A stretch of DNA of 64,000 bases from Chrysopilus asiliformis (taxonomy: Eukaryota; Arthropoda; Insecta; Diptera; Rhagionidae): positions 66,246,470 to 66,310,469 of the forward strand of contig OZ035960.1 in assembly GCA_964034945.1 (NCBI GenBank), given 5' to 3'. A model generated the notes under the pieces. It had not been told where the DNA came from and ran no database searches. It saw only the letters and a list, made by a program, of their open reading frames with translations. Positions 32,511 through 42,351 of the stretch are shown one piece after another. How positions within the stretch are numbered: the first letter of the stretch is position 1; every line of letters begins with the position of its first letter. Both the position numbers and the translations under genes were made by a program.

Positions 32511-33275
32511 GGCCCTACAAAGCAAAGATTTCCCCATATTAAAAAACAGTATATTTTTTATCCGATTAGAGTTTAATATATGGAATATGGAATGGCATTT
32601 TGCACAATTTCGGTTTTTATAAATGTTTTAATAATATTTTTGCTTTTGACATATTCGCAAAAAACGTTTTTTCGTATGTATTATTTTCTATGGCGGAAGA
32701 TGGAAAGGTAAGTAATGGCAAAAGTAAATTTTGATTAAAACAAATGCTGAGTAAATTTGAATTTTAAAGACCGTTCTCGAAAAACCATTTGGTTCTCAGA
32801 AGAAGGCTCGTAAAGATCTATGGCTGAGTTCCAGAAACTCAAAATGGATGACGATGGGCGCCATTTTCCCCAAATCTATATTAGCGCGATTTGGAGAAAA
32901 TGGCGCCCATGATGGATATTAAATGAAAGGTCTAAGAACAAGACTTCTAAATATCCCTGAAATTTTTTCAAAAAACCAAAATTAAAATAACACCAATGGA
33001 TGCCTAATCCATGCACACAGAATCATGATATTTCACACAATCCCAACATACACACAAAAATCGTAACTCACACATTCTCGACTATTAAATCCCAATTTTA
33101 AGTTTTAAGTCTGTTGGAGGTTTTCAACCTTCTTTATAAATTCAAAATTGTTACAGGACATTTAATCCAACATTACAAGTGCAATGCAATGTAAAAACAA
33201 GATATAAAGAAAACATTTTAAGTGTACAGAAAAGGAATTAATTTTTCCGAGATATAAAATTCTGGAAATATTTAC
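32511..33275. other. Putative anoctamin intron with a 57-bp hairpin
   Basis: No exon recognised downstream of the anoctamin exon pair. A near-perfect hairpin (ATGGGCGCCATTTT(C)TCC...) occupies 32854-32910 with arms of ~23 bases. If the anoctamin gene is intact this is intron; the next exon must lie further left, beyond repeat family X or outside the window. Confidence 0.5.
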
Positions 33276-33431
33276 CTGAAATTGCAGCATAATACACATC
33301 ACCACAAAAACCAGTACTAAACAAAGTGCAATTGTGGGAAAACTGACCAAATATCGAAATGCCCTGCGTTTCCAGGCTGGTGCCTCTTTTGGTTCCAACC
33401 TTCCTGTAACATTGCTCTCTACGAGAGGACC
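33276..33431 (-). CDS. Anoctamin-8-like (TMEM16) exon, downstream of the pair
   Basis: 156-bp exon, phase 0 at both ends, bounded by an AG acceptor (33433-33432) and GT donor (33275-33274). It encodes 52 residues starting GPLVESNV, then LEPKEAPAWKRRAFRYLVSF and the transmembrane stretch PTIALCLVLVFVVMCIMLQF. The strings RPLYKG and EAPAWKRR..RYLVSFP are characteristic of anoctamin-8 orthologues. Anoctamins are multi-pass membrane proteins acting as lipid scramblases, Cl channels or, for ANO8, as ER-plasma membrane tethers (family knowledge). Good codon continuity, correct splice sites and no lesion argue for a functional host gene. The alternative acceptor at 33404 would break the frame. Confidence 0.85.
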
Positions 33432-33488
33432 CTACCATAATCGTTACGTTTAATTTTAAACTGAAACAGGTAAATAAAAAATGAATAC
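33432..33488 (-). other. 57-bp intron between anoctamin exons
   Basis: GT at 33488-33487 (AAG^GTATTC) and AG at 33433-33432 (TGGTAG^GGTCC). Joining keeps phase 0. Such short introns are common in insects. Confidence 0.8.
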
Positions 33489-33781
33489 CTTATACAATGG
33501 TCTAGGTGGCTCCAACAACTCAAGTGGCGTTGATAATGTACCCCATCGAAACGCTAATTCTACTGAGTATCTTCTCCACGCCTCTAAATATAATGATGCC
33601 CAGGCAACATTGAATAACGAAAATAATACATGGCCCATATCCTGGGCAGTTTGTTCTCTACCACAGAGGCCGGCCCAAAGCAATGTTCCAAAAATGGCCG
33701 GAACTCCGAGTGCACAGGTATAGTGCCCCAACCAAGCAAAGTACAACGCAACTTTTACTCCAAAATATTCAGCAATATCAT
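33489..33781 (-). CDS. Anoctamin-8-like (TMEM16) exon, upstream of the pair
   Basis: 293-bp exon: two bases completing a codon from an upstream exon, then 97 codons. Acceptor AG lies at 33783-33782. It begins near DIAEYFGVKVALYFAWLGHY, with membrane-spanning hydrophobic segments (CALGVPAIFGTLLWAGLCG and VLFSLFNVAWASLYLEAW), then RRYSVELAFRWGTL and ELLEPPRPLYK. The motif LEAW(R/K)R...ELA(F/Y)RWGTL is strongly conserved in anoctamins. Upstream exons were not found to the right; the adjacent ~6 kb is occupied by LINE B and Copia, so the preceding intron is long or the gene is broken there. Confidence 0.85.
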
Positions 33782-34078
33782 CTGTTCAGTACAAAATTAT
33801 TAATTTATGTTTAATGGTTAAATGTCTGTTTAAAATTATTAATATAAGCTTCAATCTTTTACAATGATAGCTGGCCAATATAAAATCATATTAAACAGAG
33901 TTTCTCTCAACAAAAAAAAGTTCGATTATAATGAAACGGCAGCATCGTCAGAAAACACAATTTCTAGCGAACCAGCAACGCAATTTCCAGCGAAGCAGAG
34001 TAATCAGGTGAGCCAACACAACTCTCATATTCGAGAATAATGGAGACACACTAGAACCTTTTTGACAAATGGCAAAGA
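33782..34078. other. Intron 5' of the anoctamin exon, no gene seen
   Basis: About 300 bases of A/T-rich sequence between the exon and the 3' end of LINE B. The 67-codon minus frame 33948-34151 runs into the LINE tail and is not credible. Confidence 0.5.
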
Positions 34079-34259
34079 TTTTTTTTTTATATTTTTTATT
34101 CCTGTAGCCCTTAATTACATGGCCGGACACTGTATATCGCCAGCCACACATTAACTATACCCAAAAACTTTTATATTTCACTTAATTCTTCCACTACTGT
34201 TCCTCTTCCCTCTTTTTCAACTATCTCTACACACACGTCCGCCATTTTGCCCAATCCTT

Positions 34260-35310
34260 TCACAAGTCCAATTTATTCCTTTTAATGAATCTAACAAATT
34301 CACTCCTTTTTTCATCATTCACCACTTCTAAGAAGTCTGATAAATTCTCACACCTACAAATATTCTCATAATTCTTTCTTGATTCGCTCAGTTTTTCGCA
34401 TTTCAAAATTAAATGCTCTGCATCCTCACTTACTCCACAATGTTCGTACAAATCACTCTCACCTATCCCCATCCTTTTTAGGTGGGCCTTACTAAAAGTA
34501 TGATTCGCCAGTAACCTATTCATCATTTTAGTTTCTTTCGTCCCTAGTATCTCTTTGCTCGGTTCTTTACCCATCTCTTTGCTCGATTCCTTACACACCC
34601 TCGCAAAATCCCTACCCTTAGTCTGTGAAATCACATTGAACTCCTCTCTCCACTCCTTCCATAAGCATTGCTCTATCTTACCTACCACATCCCCTTTCGA
34701 TCTTCTCACCACAATTTCCATTCCGTCACTAGCCGCAGTTCTAGCTTCTTTGTCCGCCTTCTCATTTCCCGACACTCCACAGTGTCCCGGTATAAAAATC
34801 ATTTTCACCCTAGACAGGTTTTATCCGTCTATTATCTTTAATGTTTCCTTTGATTCTTCAGGCATTCCTCTCTTCATGAGACTCCACAACCCCGACTGCG
34901 AATCTGTCAAAATTGCCTCTTTCTTAAAACTATTCTCTATGGCCATTTCTACCGCCCTCTTCATAGCCACCACCTCTGCATTCGTTGAACGCATCATATA
35001 TTTTACTTTAAATTTCGCCACTCTTTCCGACTTCGGGTGGTAAACCGCCATCCCTGTATTTTCTCCACATGACGCGTCCGTGAAAAATATCTCAAATCCA
35101 TCCAAGGTCAGCTCATTCACCAACTCAAACACCACCTTTGCCACGACCTCTGAATTGGCCATCCTCTTATTTCTGTACAAGCCCTTGAAGAACTCCATCA
35201 CTTTTCTCTTTATTTCATATTCACGTCATCTCGCTTCCATTCCCTCCATTTCCTCTTGAAACTTATTTAAAACTGTCGAGATTTTGAATTGTTTTATCAA
35301 TGCACTAACC
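34260..35310 (-). pseudogene. LINE B ORF2 C-terminal part: RNase H domain
   Basis: Reading from 35310: VSALIKQFKISTVLNKFQEE, a stop near 35226, then FFKGLYRNKRMA and the RNase H domain with FFTDASCG (first acidic residue), MRSTNAEVVAMKRAVEMAI, LTDSQSG and PGHCGVSGNEKADKEA (last His/Asp motif), then a C-terminal CX2C-like tail (YEHCGVSEDAEHLILKCEKL). A further in-frame TAA at ~34821 splits the domain between TDSQSG and PGHCG. RNase H in LINEs removes the RNA strand after reverse transcription. Two nonsense codons make this inactive. Confidence 0.85.
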
Positions 35311-35318
35311 GTAATCAC

Positions 35319-35434
35319 TGTTAGAATTAATCCATTGTTATATTTTTTCTTTTATTATTCTTTTTAGTCTTCATCTAGCATTCTTAGAATAAAGTACATT
35401 GTTGAATTGAACTCTGCTCGCGTTTTATTTGACA
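35319..35434 (+). repeat. Copia 5' LTR (short, probable)
   Basis: About 116 bp from TGTTAGAATTAATCC to TTTATTTGACA, followed by GGTTAAGTAACTCGG, a possible primer-binding site. TGTTAGAAT is a usual Copia LTR start. The limit rests on the TG...CA rule and the repeated 3' terminal bases, so it is tentative. Confidence 0.5.
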
Positions 35435-35502
35435 GGTTAAGTAACTCGGCCGGTGCGCGATCGATAACATTTCCCCAGTTAAACTTTTTAATAAATATAA
35501 TC

Positions 35503-36680
35503 ATGAGCGCATTATACAACATTGAAAAGTTGGATGGCGAGAATTATGCCTCGTGGTGTGTCCAGATGAAGTGTATTCTCATCCACTCAGATCTATGGAA
35601 ATTTGTTGGTGATTCAAATGAATTGGGTGAAGATGCGAAACCGGAAACTGTGGCGGCATGGAATCTAGGAGATGATAAAGCCTTGGCGACCATTTTACTA
35701 TGTGTAAAATCATCGGATTTAATCCACATCAAACAATGTAAATCGGCTAATGAAGCATGGGAAAAATTTAAAGAAATTTACATGCCATCTGGCCCCACGC
35801 GCAAAGTTTCTTTGTTTAAACAATTGACGCAATCCAGGATGAGAATTGGTCAATCGATGGTGGATCATATCAACTCGTTTTATCGTACAGTAGAAAAACT
35901 GAGAGAGATCGAAATCACGTTGTCTGATGAAATTTTGGTCATCATGCTCCTATGCAGTTTACCAGAACCCTATGAGAATTTTGTTGTGGCTATCGAAAGT
36001 CGGGATAACTTGCCCACGTTAACTAACCTCAAAATAAAGCTAATAGAAGAAGATCAGCGTCGTACGAATAAAGACTTAGAGCAGGCAAGCGACGAACAGC
36101 AAGTGTTTTTAGCAAAATCCAAAAGCAAAAAGAGCAAGGCGAACATGAAGTGCTTTTCGTGTGGCCAAAAAGGGCATTTTGCGGCAAAGTGTCAAAAGAA
36201 TAATAAAAGAGAAAAACCACCCAGCCAGGAGAAACGTTCAGCCATCTTTACCGCACATTCAGAAGCCAGTCTAAATCCAGGTGAATGGTGTTTAGATAGT
36301 GGCGCTACGGCGCATATGTGTTGCCGTAAAACTATGTTTACTAAGTTTGATGGTTCCGATGAACAAGTTATCCATTTGGCAAGCGACAAAGTTTGCAAGT
36401 CCAACGGTGCGGGAACAATTATACTCGAAACGGAACAACATGTCATCACGCTAAAGGATGTATTGTTCGTACCCGACCTGAAGGGAAATTTTTTGTCCGT
36501 CAGCAAAATCACCGAACGAGGACACACCGTCGATTTTTCTGGCAGCACAGCTTTTGTAAGAAGTTCCAGTGGTGAACTGCTGTTGAGTGCAAACAAACGA
36601 GGCGATCTATACATTACAATGCTGAATAAAAACAAGCATCAGTTGTCATTTTTTTGGGAAGACAACAGATCGAGAAGTGC
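35503..36680 (+). pseudogene. Copia gag and protease portion (frameshifted)
   Basis: I start at the ATG at 35503 (MSALYNIEKLDGENYASW) because the earlier in-frame ATG at 35407 lies in the LTR. The gag N-terminus has the typical LDGENYASWCVQMK and an RMRIGQSMVDHINSFYRTV block; a CCHC knuckle follows (CFSCGQKGHFAAKC), then the aspartic protease (WCLDSGATAHMCC). Near 36670 the frame is lost: the pre-integrase motif WHERYGHLNGG continues in the next frame. Copia usually has one continuous gag-pol ORF, so this is a probable 1-base mutation. Confidence 0.85.
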
Positions 36681-38850
36681 AAAAGTGGCACGAGCGCTAC
36701 GGACACCTGAATGGGGGAAGTTTAAGAGAGCTGACGCATATGGTTGAGGGGCTAAACATCAAGAACATCCCAAAGACGTTAGATTGCATCACATGCGCTA
36801 AGGGTAAAATAACAGTTAAACCTTTTCCTAATCGATCTCTTTCTTCTAGCAAAGATCCATTAGAGCTAATCTACACAGACATTTGCGGTCCAATTAGGGT
36901 GGCTTCAGCTGGTGGGGCGCGTTACTTCGCTTCATTTATCGACAATAAGACTAGGATGATTTTCGTGTTCTTCCTGAAAACCATAAATGAGATACTCACA
37001 GTTTTTAAGGAATTCAAGCTGAGGGTGGAGCGACAGACGGGACACAAAATCAAAACCTTAAGGAGCGATAACGCGAAAGAATATCTCAGCAACGATTTTT
37101 CGAAATTTATTGCGGAAAATGGCATTAGGCGACAACTGACGGTAGCGCATACACCGCAACAGAACGGCGTCGCGGAGAGATATAATAGGACCTTGATGGA
37201 GACTGCAAGATGTTTGTTACTATCTTCAAATCTGCCAGATAGTTTATGGGCAGAAGCAATAAACACGGCAGCATATCTCAGGAATCGGGCTCCCACATCA
37301 GCGATCAAAAACAAAACTCCGTTTGAGATGTGGGAAGGAAAGAAGCCAAGCGTTGGTCATCTTCGAGTTTTCGGAAGTGTCGCAGTCAGTTTATGTAAGC
37401 AACCAGGCAGAAATAAGCTGAAAGCAAAGGGAAAGGAGTTTGTTATGGTCGGATACTCGGAGGAATCCAAAGCGTACCGACTATATGACCCCGTGACGAG
37501 AAATATCGAGAAGAGTCGAGACGTCATCTTTTTCGAAAGCGTGAGGTCATCTATTGATGGTGCCTACATGGAAGTAGCGAGCTTTGTGGCGGACAACGAT
37601 ATCTTCAGTGATACGGAGCGACCACGTAATGTAGAGGGAAAAGCCGAAACTAGTGCAGAAGTAAGCGGCGGCACTCATAGTGATGAAAGTGATGACGATT
37701 TCAACTCCTTACCTGATAGCGATGAACATATTTCAGTATTTGGTGGTGATAAGGTCACACAAAAGACTCACGGCGAATACACGCAGGAAGCAGCCAGCGA
37801 ATTCACTCGGGAAGCAGATGGCGAATCCACACAGGAAGCAGATGGCGAACCCACACAGGAAGCAGCCAGCGAATCCAATGACTTCAGCGATGGTGACGGT
37901 GTTGGAAGAATCGGTCGTGGGCGTCCCAGACTGGAGAGGACGTGCAAGAGGGCAAGACCTTCAAAAAGATTCAACACAGTAAGCGCGGTATTTACGGAGG
38001 AAATTGCAAATCCCACAACAGTATCAGAAGCCATGGCGAGTAAGGAAGCAGCGCGATGGCGTCACGCAATGGAATGTGAGTATAATTCATTGTTGAATAA
38101 TAATACATGGACTCTAGTAGATTTACCAAGGGAAAACCGAGCCATTGGATGCAAATGGGTCTTTAATATTAAGCGTGGGCCAGACGGAAACATAGAACGA
38201 TACAAATGCCGTTTAGTTGCTAAAGGTTTTTTACAGAAATACAGCATCGATTATTTTGAGGCGTTTTCACCGGTAGTTCGTCATTCAACCATAAGACTAA
38301 TATTGGCGGTAGCAGTAGAATATGGGCTGTTGGTCCACCATGTAGATGTAACATCTGTCTACCTAAATGGGGATTTACAGGAGGTAGTATATATGGCGCA
38401 ACCGGAAGGATTTGTTGATCCTGATCATCCCCACAAGGTTTGCAAACTACGCAAAGCTCTTTATGGGCTAAAACAGTCTGGGCGCCAGTGGAACCGGAAA
38501 TTGGACCAAACCCTTTTAGAAATAGGATTCCAAAGGTGCAGCGAAGATTCTTGCGTGTACATCCGACCCACTGATGGAGAAATCAACGTAATTGCGGTAT
38601 ATGTTGACGATTTGATCATTGCTAGTTCGTCAGCTGCCTCCTTGGCTATAATCAAATCGCAAATAAATGCTGCATTCGACACTGTCGACAAGGGACAGCT
38701 ATCCCATTATCTCGGCATCCGTGTTAGTAGATGCGGTGCAAGGGGAAGTATCAGACTGGATCAGCACCAATATATCCTGAATTTGCTGAAAAGGTTCCAA
38801 AGGGAGAAATGTAAACCATGTTACACTCCTCTGCTCGCGTTTTATTTAAC
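36677..38850 (+). pseudogene. Copia integrase and reverse transcriptase portion (no RNase H)
   Basis: Pre-integrase HERYGHLN, integrase core (IYTDICGP, LRSDNAKEY, GVAERYNRTLMETARC), then a variable acidic linker with ~24-bp tandem repeats (about 37770-37880, EADGESTQEADGEPTQEA), then RT_2: KCRLVAKGFLQ, HHVDVTSVYLNGDL, YGLKQSGRQW and the catalytic VYVDDLIIAS. Coding breaks off after CKPCYTPL, where RNase H should begin, and runs into LTR-derived sequence to a stop at ~38896. Integrase and RT motifs are complete but the element lacks RNase H and a 3' LTR and cannot replicate by itself. Confidence 0.87.
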
Positions 38851-38899
38851 AAAAGCTCCGGAGTACGCAGTTTTGTTCTTCCCCTCCGGAATCTAGGCC

Positions 38900-39727
38900 G
38901 TCACACCCGGGTTGGACCATACCGCATTGACCAACGCCCTCACTGTCAGTAACTGTACATGGTATCTCACTGGCAATATTCCACTTAGGCCCTGAACAAC
39001 ATTCGTCGGCGTGCTTTTAATCACACCCAATGCCTTTCTTTGCAACCTGCAAAATTCCCATTTGTTTTTTTGTCATATTGGCCACCGATGTTAATCCATA
39101 ATTCATCCTTGACGCCGTGTATGTCTTGTAAAATCGCATCCCAATCCTCGGATGGACCCCATACCTACACCCATTTAGGTATTTGAACGCGTTCCAACTC
39201 TCCGCCGCTCTTTCAATGTTTCTAACTACCTGACATGCGGTCCCAAGGCCACCCCTAAACGATCTACCCAAGAAGGACATCTCCTCAACCTGCTTGACCG
39301 ATGTGCCTTCAATAATTACTTGTCCAATTTCACATTCATTTCTAAAGTTAAAAGTCACACATTTTTCAAGATTCACACTCAGTTTCAGATTATCGCATAT
39401 ATTCAAAAAATAAACATTCAGCGACTTCAGCATTTCAAACGAAATCCCATCTGACCCAGGGGCAGAACCACTCCTCTTCTTCAAGTATTCTTCACATTCT
39501 TCCAGATTCAGGTTAATAGATTGTCTACCTCTTTCTTCCGAGCTACTCCTAATGTCATCCTGTAAGTAAAAGCTGTCTTCCAAGAAAGTTTTCCTCTCTT
39601 CTTCGCTCCAGTTCCTTAAGACACTTCAATTTTTCCTGAATTTATACATTCTATTCGCTTTCGACCATAATGTCTTAATATCAGCCCTACGATCACTTAA
39701 CTCTTCCATAAAGCTCTTCCATAAAGT
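38900..39727 (-). pseudogene. LINE B reverse transcriptase remnant
   Basis: Reading from 39727: FMEELSDRRADIKTLWSKAN, a stop at ~39630, then an RT linker, KKRSGSAPGSDGISFEMLKS (RT block 1) and directly NLKLSVNLEKCVTF, which belongs after the catalytic YADD. The whole RT core between them is deleted. The thumb-like C-terminus follows (RVHPRIGMRFYKTYTASRM), then a frameshift near 39030 and VQGLSGILPVRYHVQLLTV. Inactive. Transition to the next sequence is at the Copia junction ~38854-38900. Confidence 0.78.
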
Positions 39728-40240
39728 CCGGGGAAAAATTGCATTAGGGGGTTTTCGGGGCCACTGATCATGAATCCGGTGTTAGATTTTTCGAAATTAG
39801 AAACGGAAGGTCCTGTAAGGATAACGCAAATATCCTTTTCCCCATTTTTCCCGGGGAAAAATGGCATTAGGGGGTTTTCGGGGTCACTGATCACGAATCT
39901 GGTGTTAGACTAATTCGCAACGAAGAGTCTTGCAAGGATAAGATTTTTCTCAAAAGTTTTTGAGTTCTTTCTGGGTTTCTTCGTATTCTAAAACTTATAC
40001 AAAAAACAACCCGGTAACGACGGGTATGCAAGCTATTGGTTAATAATTTAAAAAATATTTGCTTTTCTTGATATGAACAAACGATTGTACGGAATTTCTC
40101 ATGGCGAATGATTGCATATTTTAAACTAATTCAATCGAAACAACAAGGACGCGTCAGCTAAGTTTCGTGCCCAAAGTCTAGCATGGACCATTTTTAGAAC
40201 AACTACTAAACTTCGGTTGAAACTCAGCTACTGAACGGTT
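39728..40240. repeat. Repeat family G, copy 1 (Helitron-like)
   Basis: Two ~123-bp monomers with TTTTCGGGG(C/T)CACTGATCA and GGTCCTGTAAGGATAACGC, then a unique part with a hairpin-like ACCCGGTAACGACGGGT followed by ATGCAAGCTATT, then ~200 bases matching 62690-62945 (GCTTTTCTTGATATGAACAA, GACGCGTCAGC(T/C)AAGTTTCG). The GC-rich hairpin near CTA(G/T)T resembles ends of Helitron-like elements; that link is inference. Confidence 0.65.
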
Positions 40241-41039
40241 AGCTCGACATCGCTATTCTTTTTTCCTCTAACTCTAGTTAATTTTTAGGAATTTCTGTTG
40301 TCCTATTGTTTTAAGAGCAACTGAAAGTTAACCAGCCGGTTTACTTTTTAAACACAAGGAATTTACATGTCCGCATTCCAATTGAATTATTTTGTAAGGT
40401 TATCTGGGACAATTTTCAACTTACTCTTTTTTTTTTGATTAATACTCAAAAGCAAAACATAAAAAAAATTCTAAGTGCCACATCGTCGCCTGAGAATTTA
40501 AGTGTCGTATGTAGTTTTTTCCGAGTTTTGAATTGGGATCAGTTTCTGAGTTTTTCAAAACTGCTTTTAAGTTTGGTGCAATTCATTTTTAATTTTCTTA
40601 AAGACAAATACTAATTCTGTATTCGATTTAAATTTGAAAAAAATCAGTCCGCTGGAAAAGAAGTTATGATAGTTTAAACTCAATGCACTCAAAACCAACG
40701 AAAATTACATACGACATTTAAATTCTCAGCCGACGACATAACAAAACACAAAAGAAAATAGATCACAGAACAAGCTGTCTCAACAGATCACATGAGTCAG
40801 CTAAACTCTGGCTAATTTTCGGCCAGAGCTATCCGGCAAAAACTGAGTTAGCAAACATGATGTTGAAAATAAATAACAAAACGATCAAATCGTTACAACC
40901 ATTAAATGCTTTCGAAACGATTTGCTTTCATTAATTAGCTCTTTGATATCTTGTGATAAAGATCGCTCTCGAATAAACTTTTTTCACGGTCAATCCTTTG
41001 GTTTTATTTTTTTAAATTGCCTACAGGAATAAACCAAAA
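40241..41039. other. AT-rich stretch with a foldback MITE (40477-40742)
   Basis: No gene. 40477-40742 has ~35-bp inverted arms (TGCCACATCGTCGCCTGAGA, TTTAAGTGTCGTATGTA) around a 190-bp A/T-rich loop, a MITE-like structure; terminal duplication not confirmed. The rest holds nothing I recognise. Confidence 0.6.
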
Positions 41040-41640
41040 GTATTAAATTGCTGCAGTTTAATTAACCGACTTCCAAAAAAGAAGGAGGTTATCAATTCGT
41101 GTTGTTATCACTTTATTTTATATCTGGATGTTCGCGCAGTACTTTGGTGCCGTTGCATGGATTTTGTCGAAACTTTGGTGGATGACAGAGTTCACTCCCT
41201 AGTTGGTCCCATTTTAATTTCCCCACTCTCCGACGGTTTCCGGCCTTCCCCTCCCCTGACAACTCCCAAGCGGATGGTCCGATCGGTCTGAAAATTTGTA
41301 TGTGTACTATTTTCCACTCGCTTCTTACCCCTCCCCTGTCAACTCCGAATCGGATGGTCCGATCGGTCTGAAAATTTGTATGCGTACATTTTAGGGGACG
41401 GCTAGTGTTTTTCCCTTATCTATTTTCCCCTACCCCTCTCGCTTCTTACCCCCTCCCCTGTCAACTCCTAATCGGATGGTCCGATCGGTCTGAAAAATTT
41501 TATGCGTATATTTTGGGGGGCAGCGAATCCTCTTATCCTGTTCCTCAAATTTTCCAGATAAAAAACAAACACATATGGGGGTTTTCAGGGTCGCCTAATC
41601 CAATTCTAATGTTTAGAAGTCTGTAAGGATAACGAAAGGT
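41040..41640. repeat. Repeat family Y with ~120-bp monomers
   Basis: Starts AATTAACCGACTTCCAAAAA-AGAAGGAGGTTATC, a phrase common to arthropod Helitron-like repeats. Three monomers with CCCCTCCCCTGTCAACTCC and CGGATGGTCCGATCGGTCTG (cores near 41271, 41351, 41472; the last two are 121 apart). The core TGGTCCGATC and the period are the same as in family X. Confidence 0.75.
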
Positions 41641-41957
41641 TTCTGCCGATCTAAAAAATGTTGGTGGCGACCCCAAAATTTTTGCTGTCGACCTCTAAAA
41701 TTTAGTTTACAACTTACTGTTGCCATCTCTAAAAATTCGCTGTTTGGAACGATCAAACTTCAGCTAACTTTCTCCTTTAATAACTAGAAACTCTGAACAA
41801 AATACATTTTTTGAAACATAAACACTGTTTTAAAAATTCCACTATGGAACATTTTTTAACAATTTTTTATATATTTTCAGAAGATTGTCGGAGTAAGTTT
41901 ACATTGATACATTTGAGAATACGTACAATTTTAAAAGGATTTTTTGTGACTTTTATC
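41641..41957. other. Spacer between repeat Y and the Helitron
   Basis: About 300 bases of A/T-rich sequence. Possibly the non-coding 3' end of the Helitron, but no CTRR end with hairpin was identified. Confidence 0.4.
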
Positions 41958-42351
41958 TCCAAATATAAGACCTCTTAATCTTTGCATTTCCGTCATAGCC
42001 TTTTCATCGTGTGGCTTCCACAGTACTTTATTGGACTCTAAATCAGAGAGCACTAGGCTTGTCCTTTAGCGAAAAGTTTTTTGCCCAAGTCTATTACAGC
42101 TTTATCTAGTGTACAACCCTGCAATTTGTGCACAGTGACCGCCCAGCTTAATATTACGGGCAGCATTCTCCGTCCAACATCTCCATACCCCCTATTGGGT
42201 TGAAATTTTGTACTCACAGGACCTATATCTACACAGCCATCGATGTCCTTCCTGTTTTCCCCTATGGACTCGTCATCAAACTTAACTAACACTGCATCTG
42301 GTAACTCTCCGTCTTCTAATTGTTCTCTGCGCAAAGCTGGTCATCTAAATT
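41958..42351 (-). pseudogene. Helitron helicase C-terminus (single copy, outside the duplication)
   Basis: Contains [20 protein letters not shown], the conserved helicase motif [22 protein letters not shown] and, after a small deletion removing the expected YVALSRV motif, SDLESNKVLWKPHDEKAMTEM and RLRGL. These are PIF1-family helicase features of Helitrons. Present only once: unit 2 breaks off at the equivalent of 42352. Confidence 0.85.

Larger units (their letters stand above)
35319..38853 (+). mobile_element. Ty1/copia retrotransposon, 3'-deleted
   Basis: Order gag, protease, integrase, reverse transcriptase on the plus strand defines Ty1/copia. A short LTR-like segment (35319-35434, TGTTAG...TTGACA) precedes it; its last ~20 bases (CTGCTCGCGTTTTATTT) recur at 38832-38850, where RT coding stops. 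So RNase H and most of the 3' LTR were lost by an internal deletion. No target duplication was found. It splits LINE B, so it is younger than LINE B. Confidence 0.82.
34079..39727 (-). mobile_element. LINE B: RNase H-bearing non-LTR retrotransposon, interrupted by Copia
   Basis: Minus-strand LINE: RT remnant 39727-38900, then (after the Copia insertion) a linker and RNase H 35310-34260, a ~180-bp 3' region and an A-rich tail (T-run on the plus strand at ~34079-34100). The separate RNase H with the PGHCGVSGNEKAD motif points to the I/R1/LOA assemblage rather than CR1. The 5' end is missing; its left neighbour is family G repeat. Confidence 0.8.

Noticed and set aside
33404..33431. Alternative acceptor at 33404-33405 for the second anoctamin exon
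   Set aside because: It would leave the exon one base out of phase with the upstream exon, whereas the acceptor at 33432-33433 joins in phase.
33481..33723. Plus-strand 80-codon ORF
   Set aside because: It is the antisense shadow of the anoctamin exon.
35407..35502. Upstream in-frame ATG as Copia gag start
   Set aside because: It lies in the LTR-like segment; the Copia gag N-terminal motif begins at the ATG at 35503.
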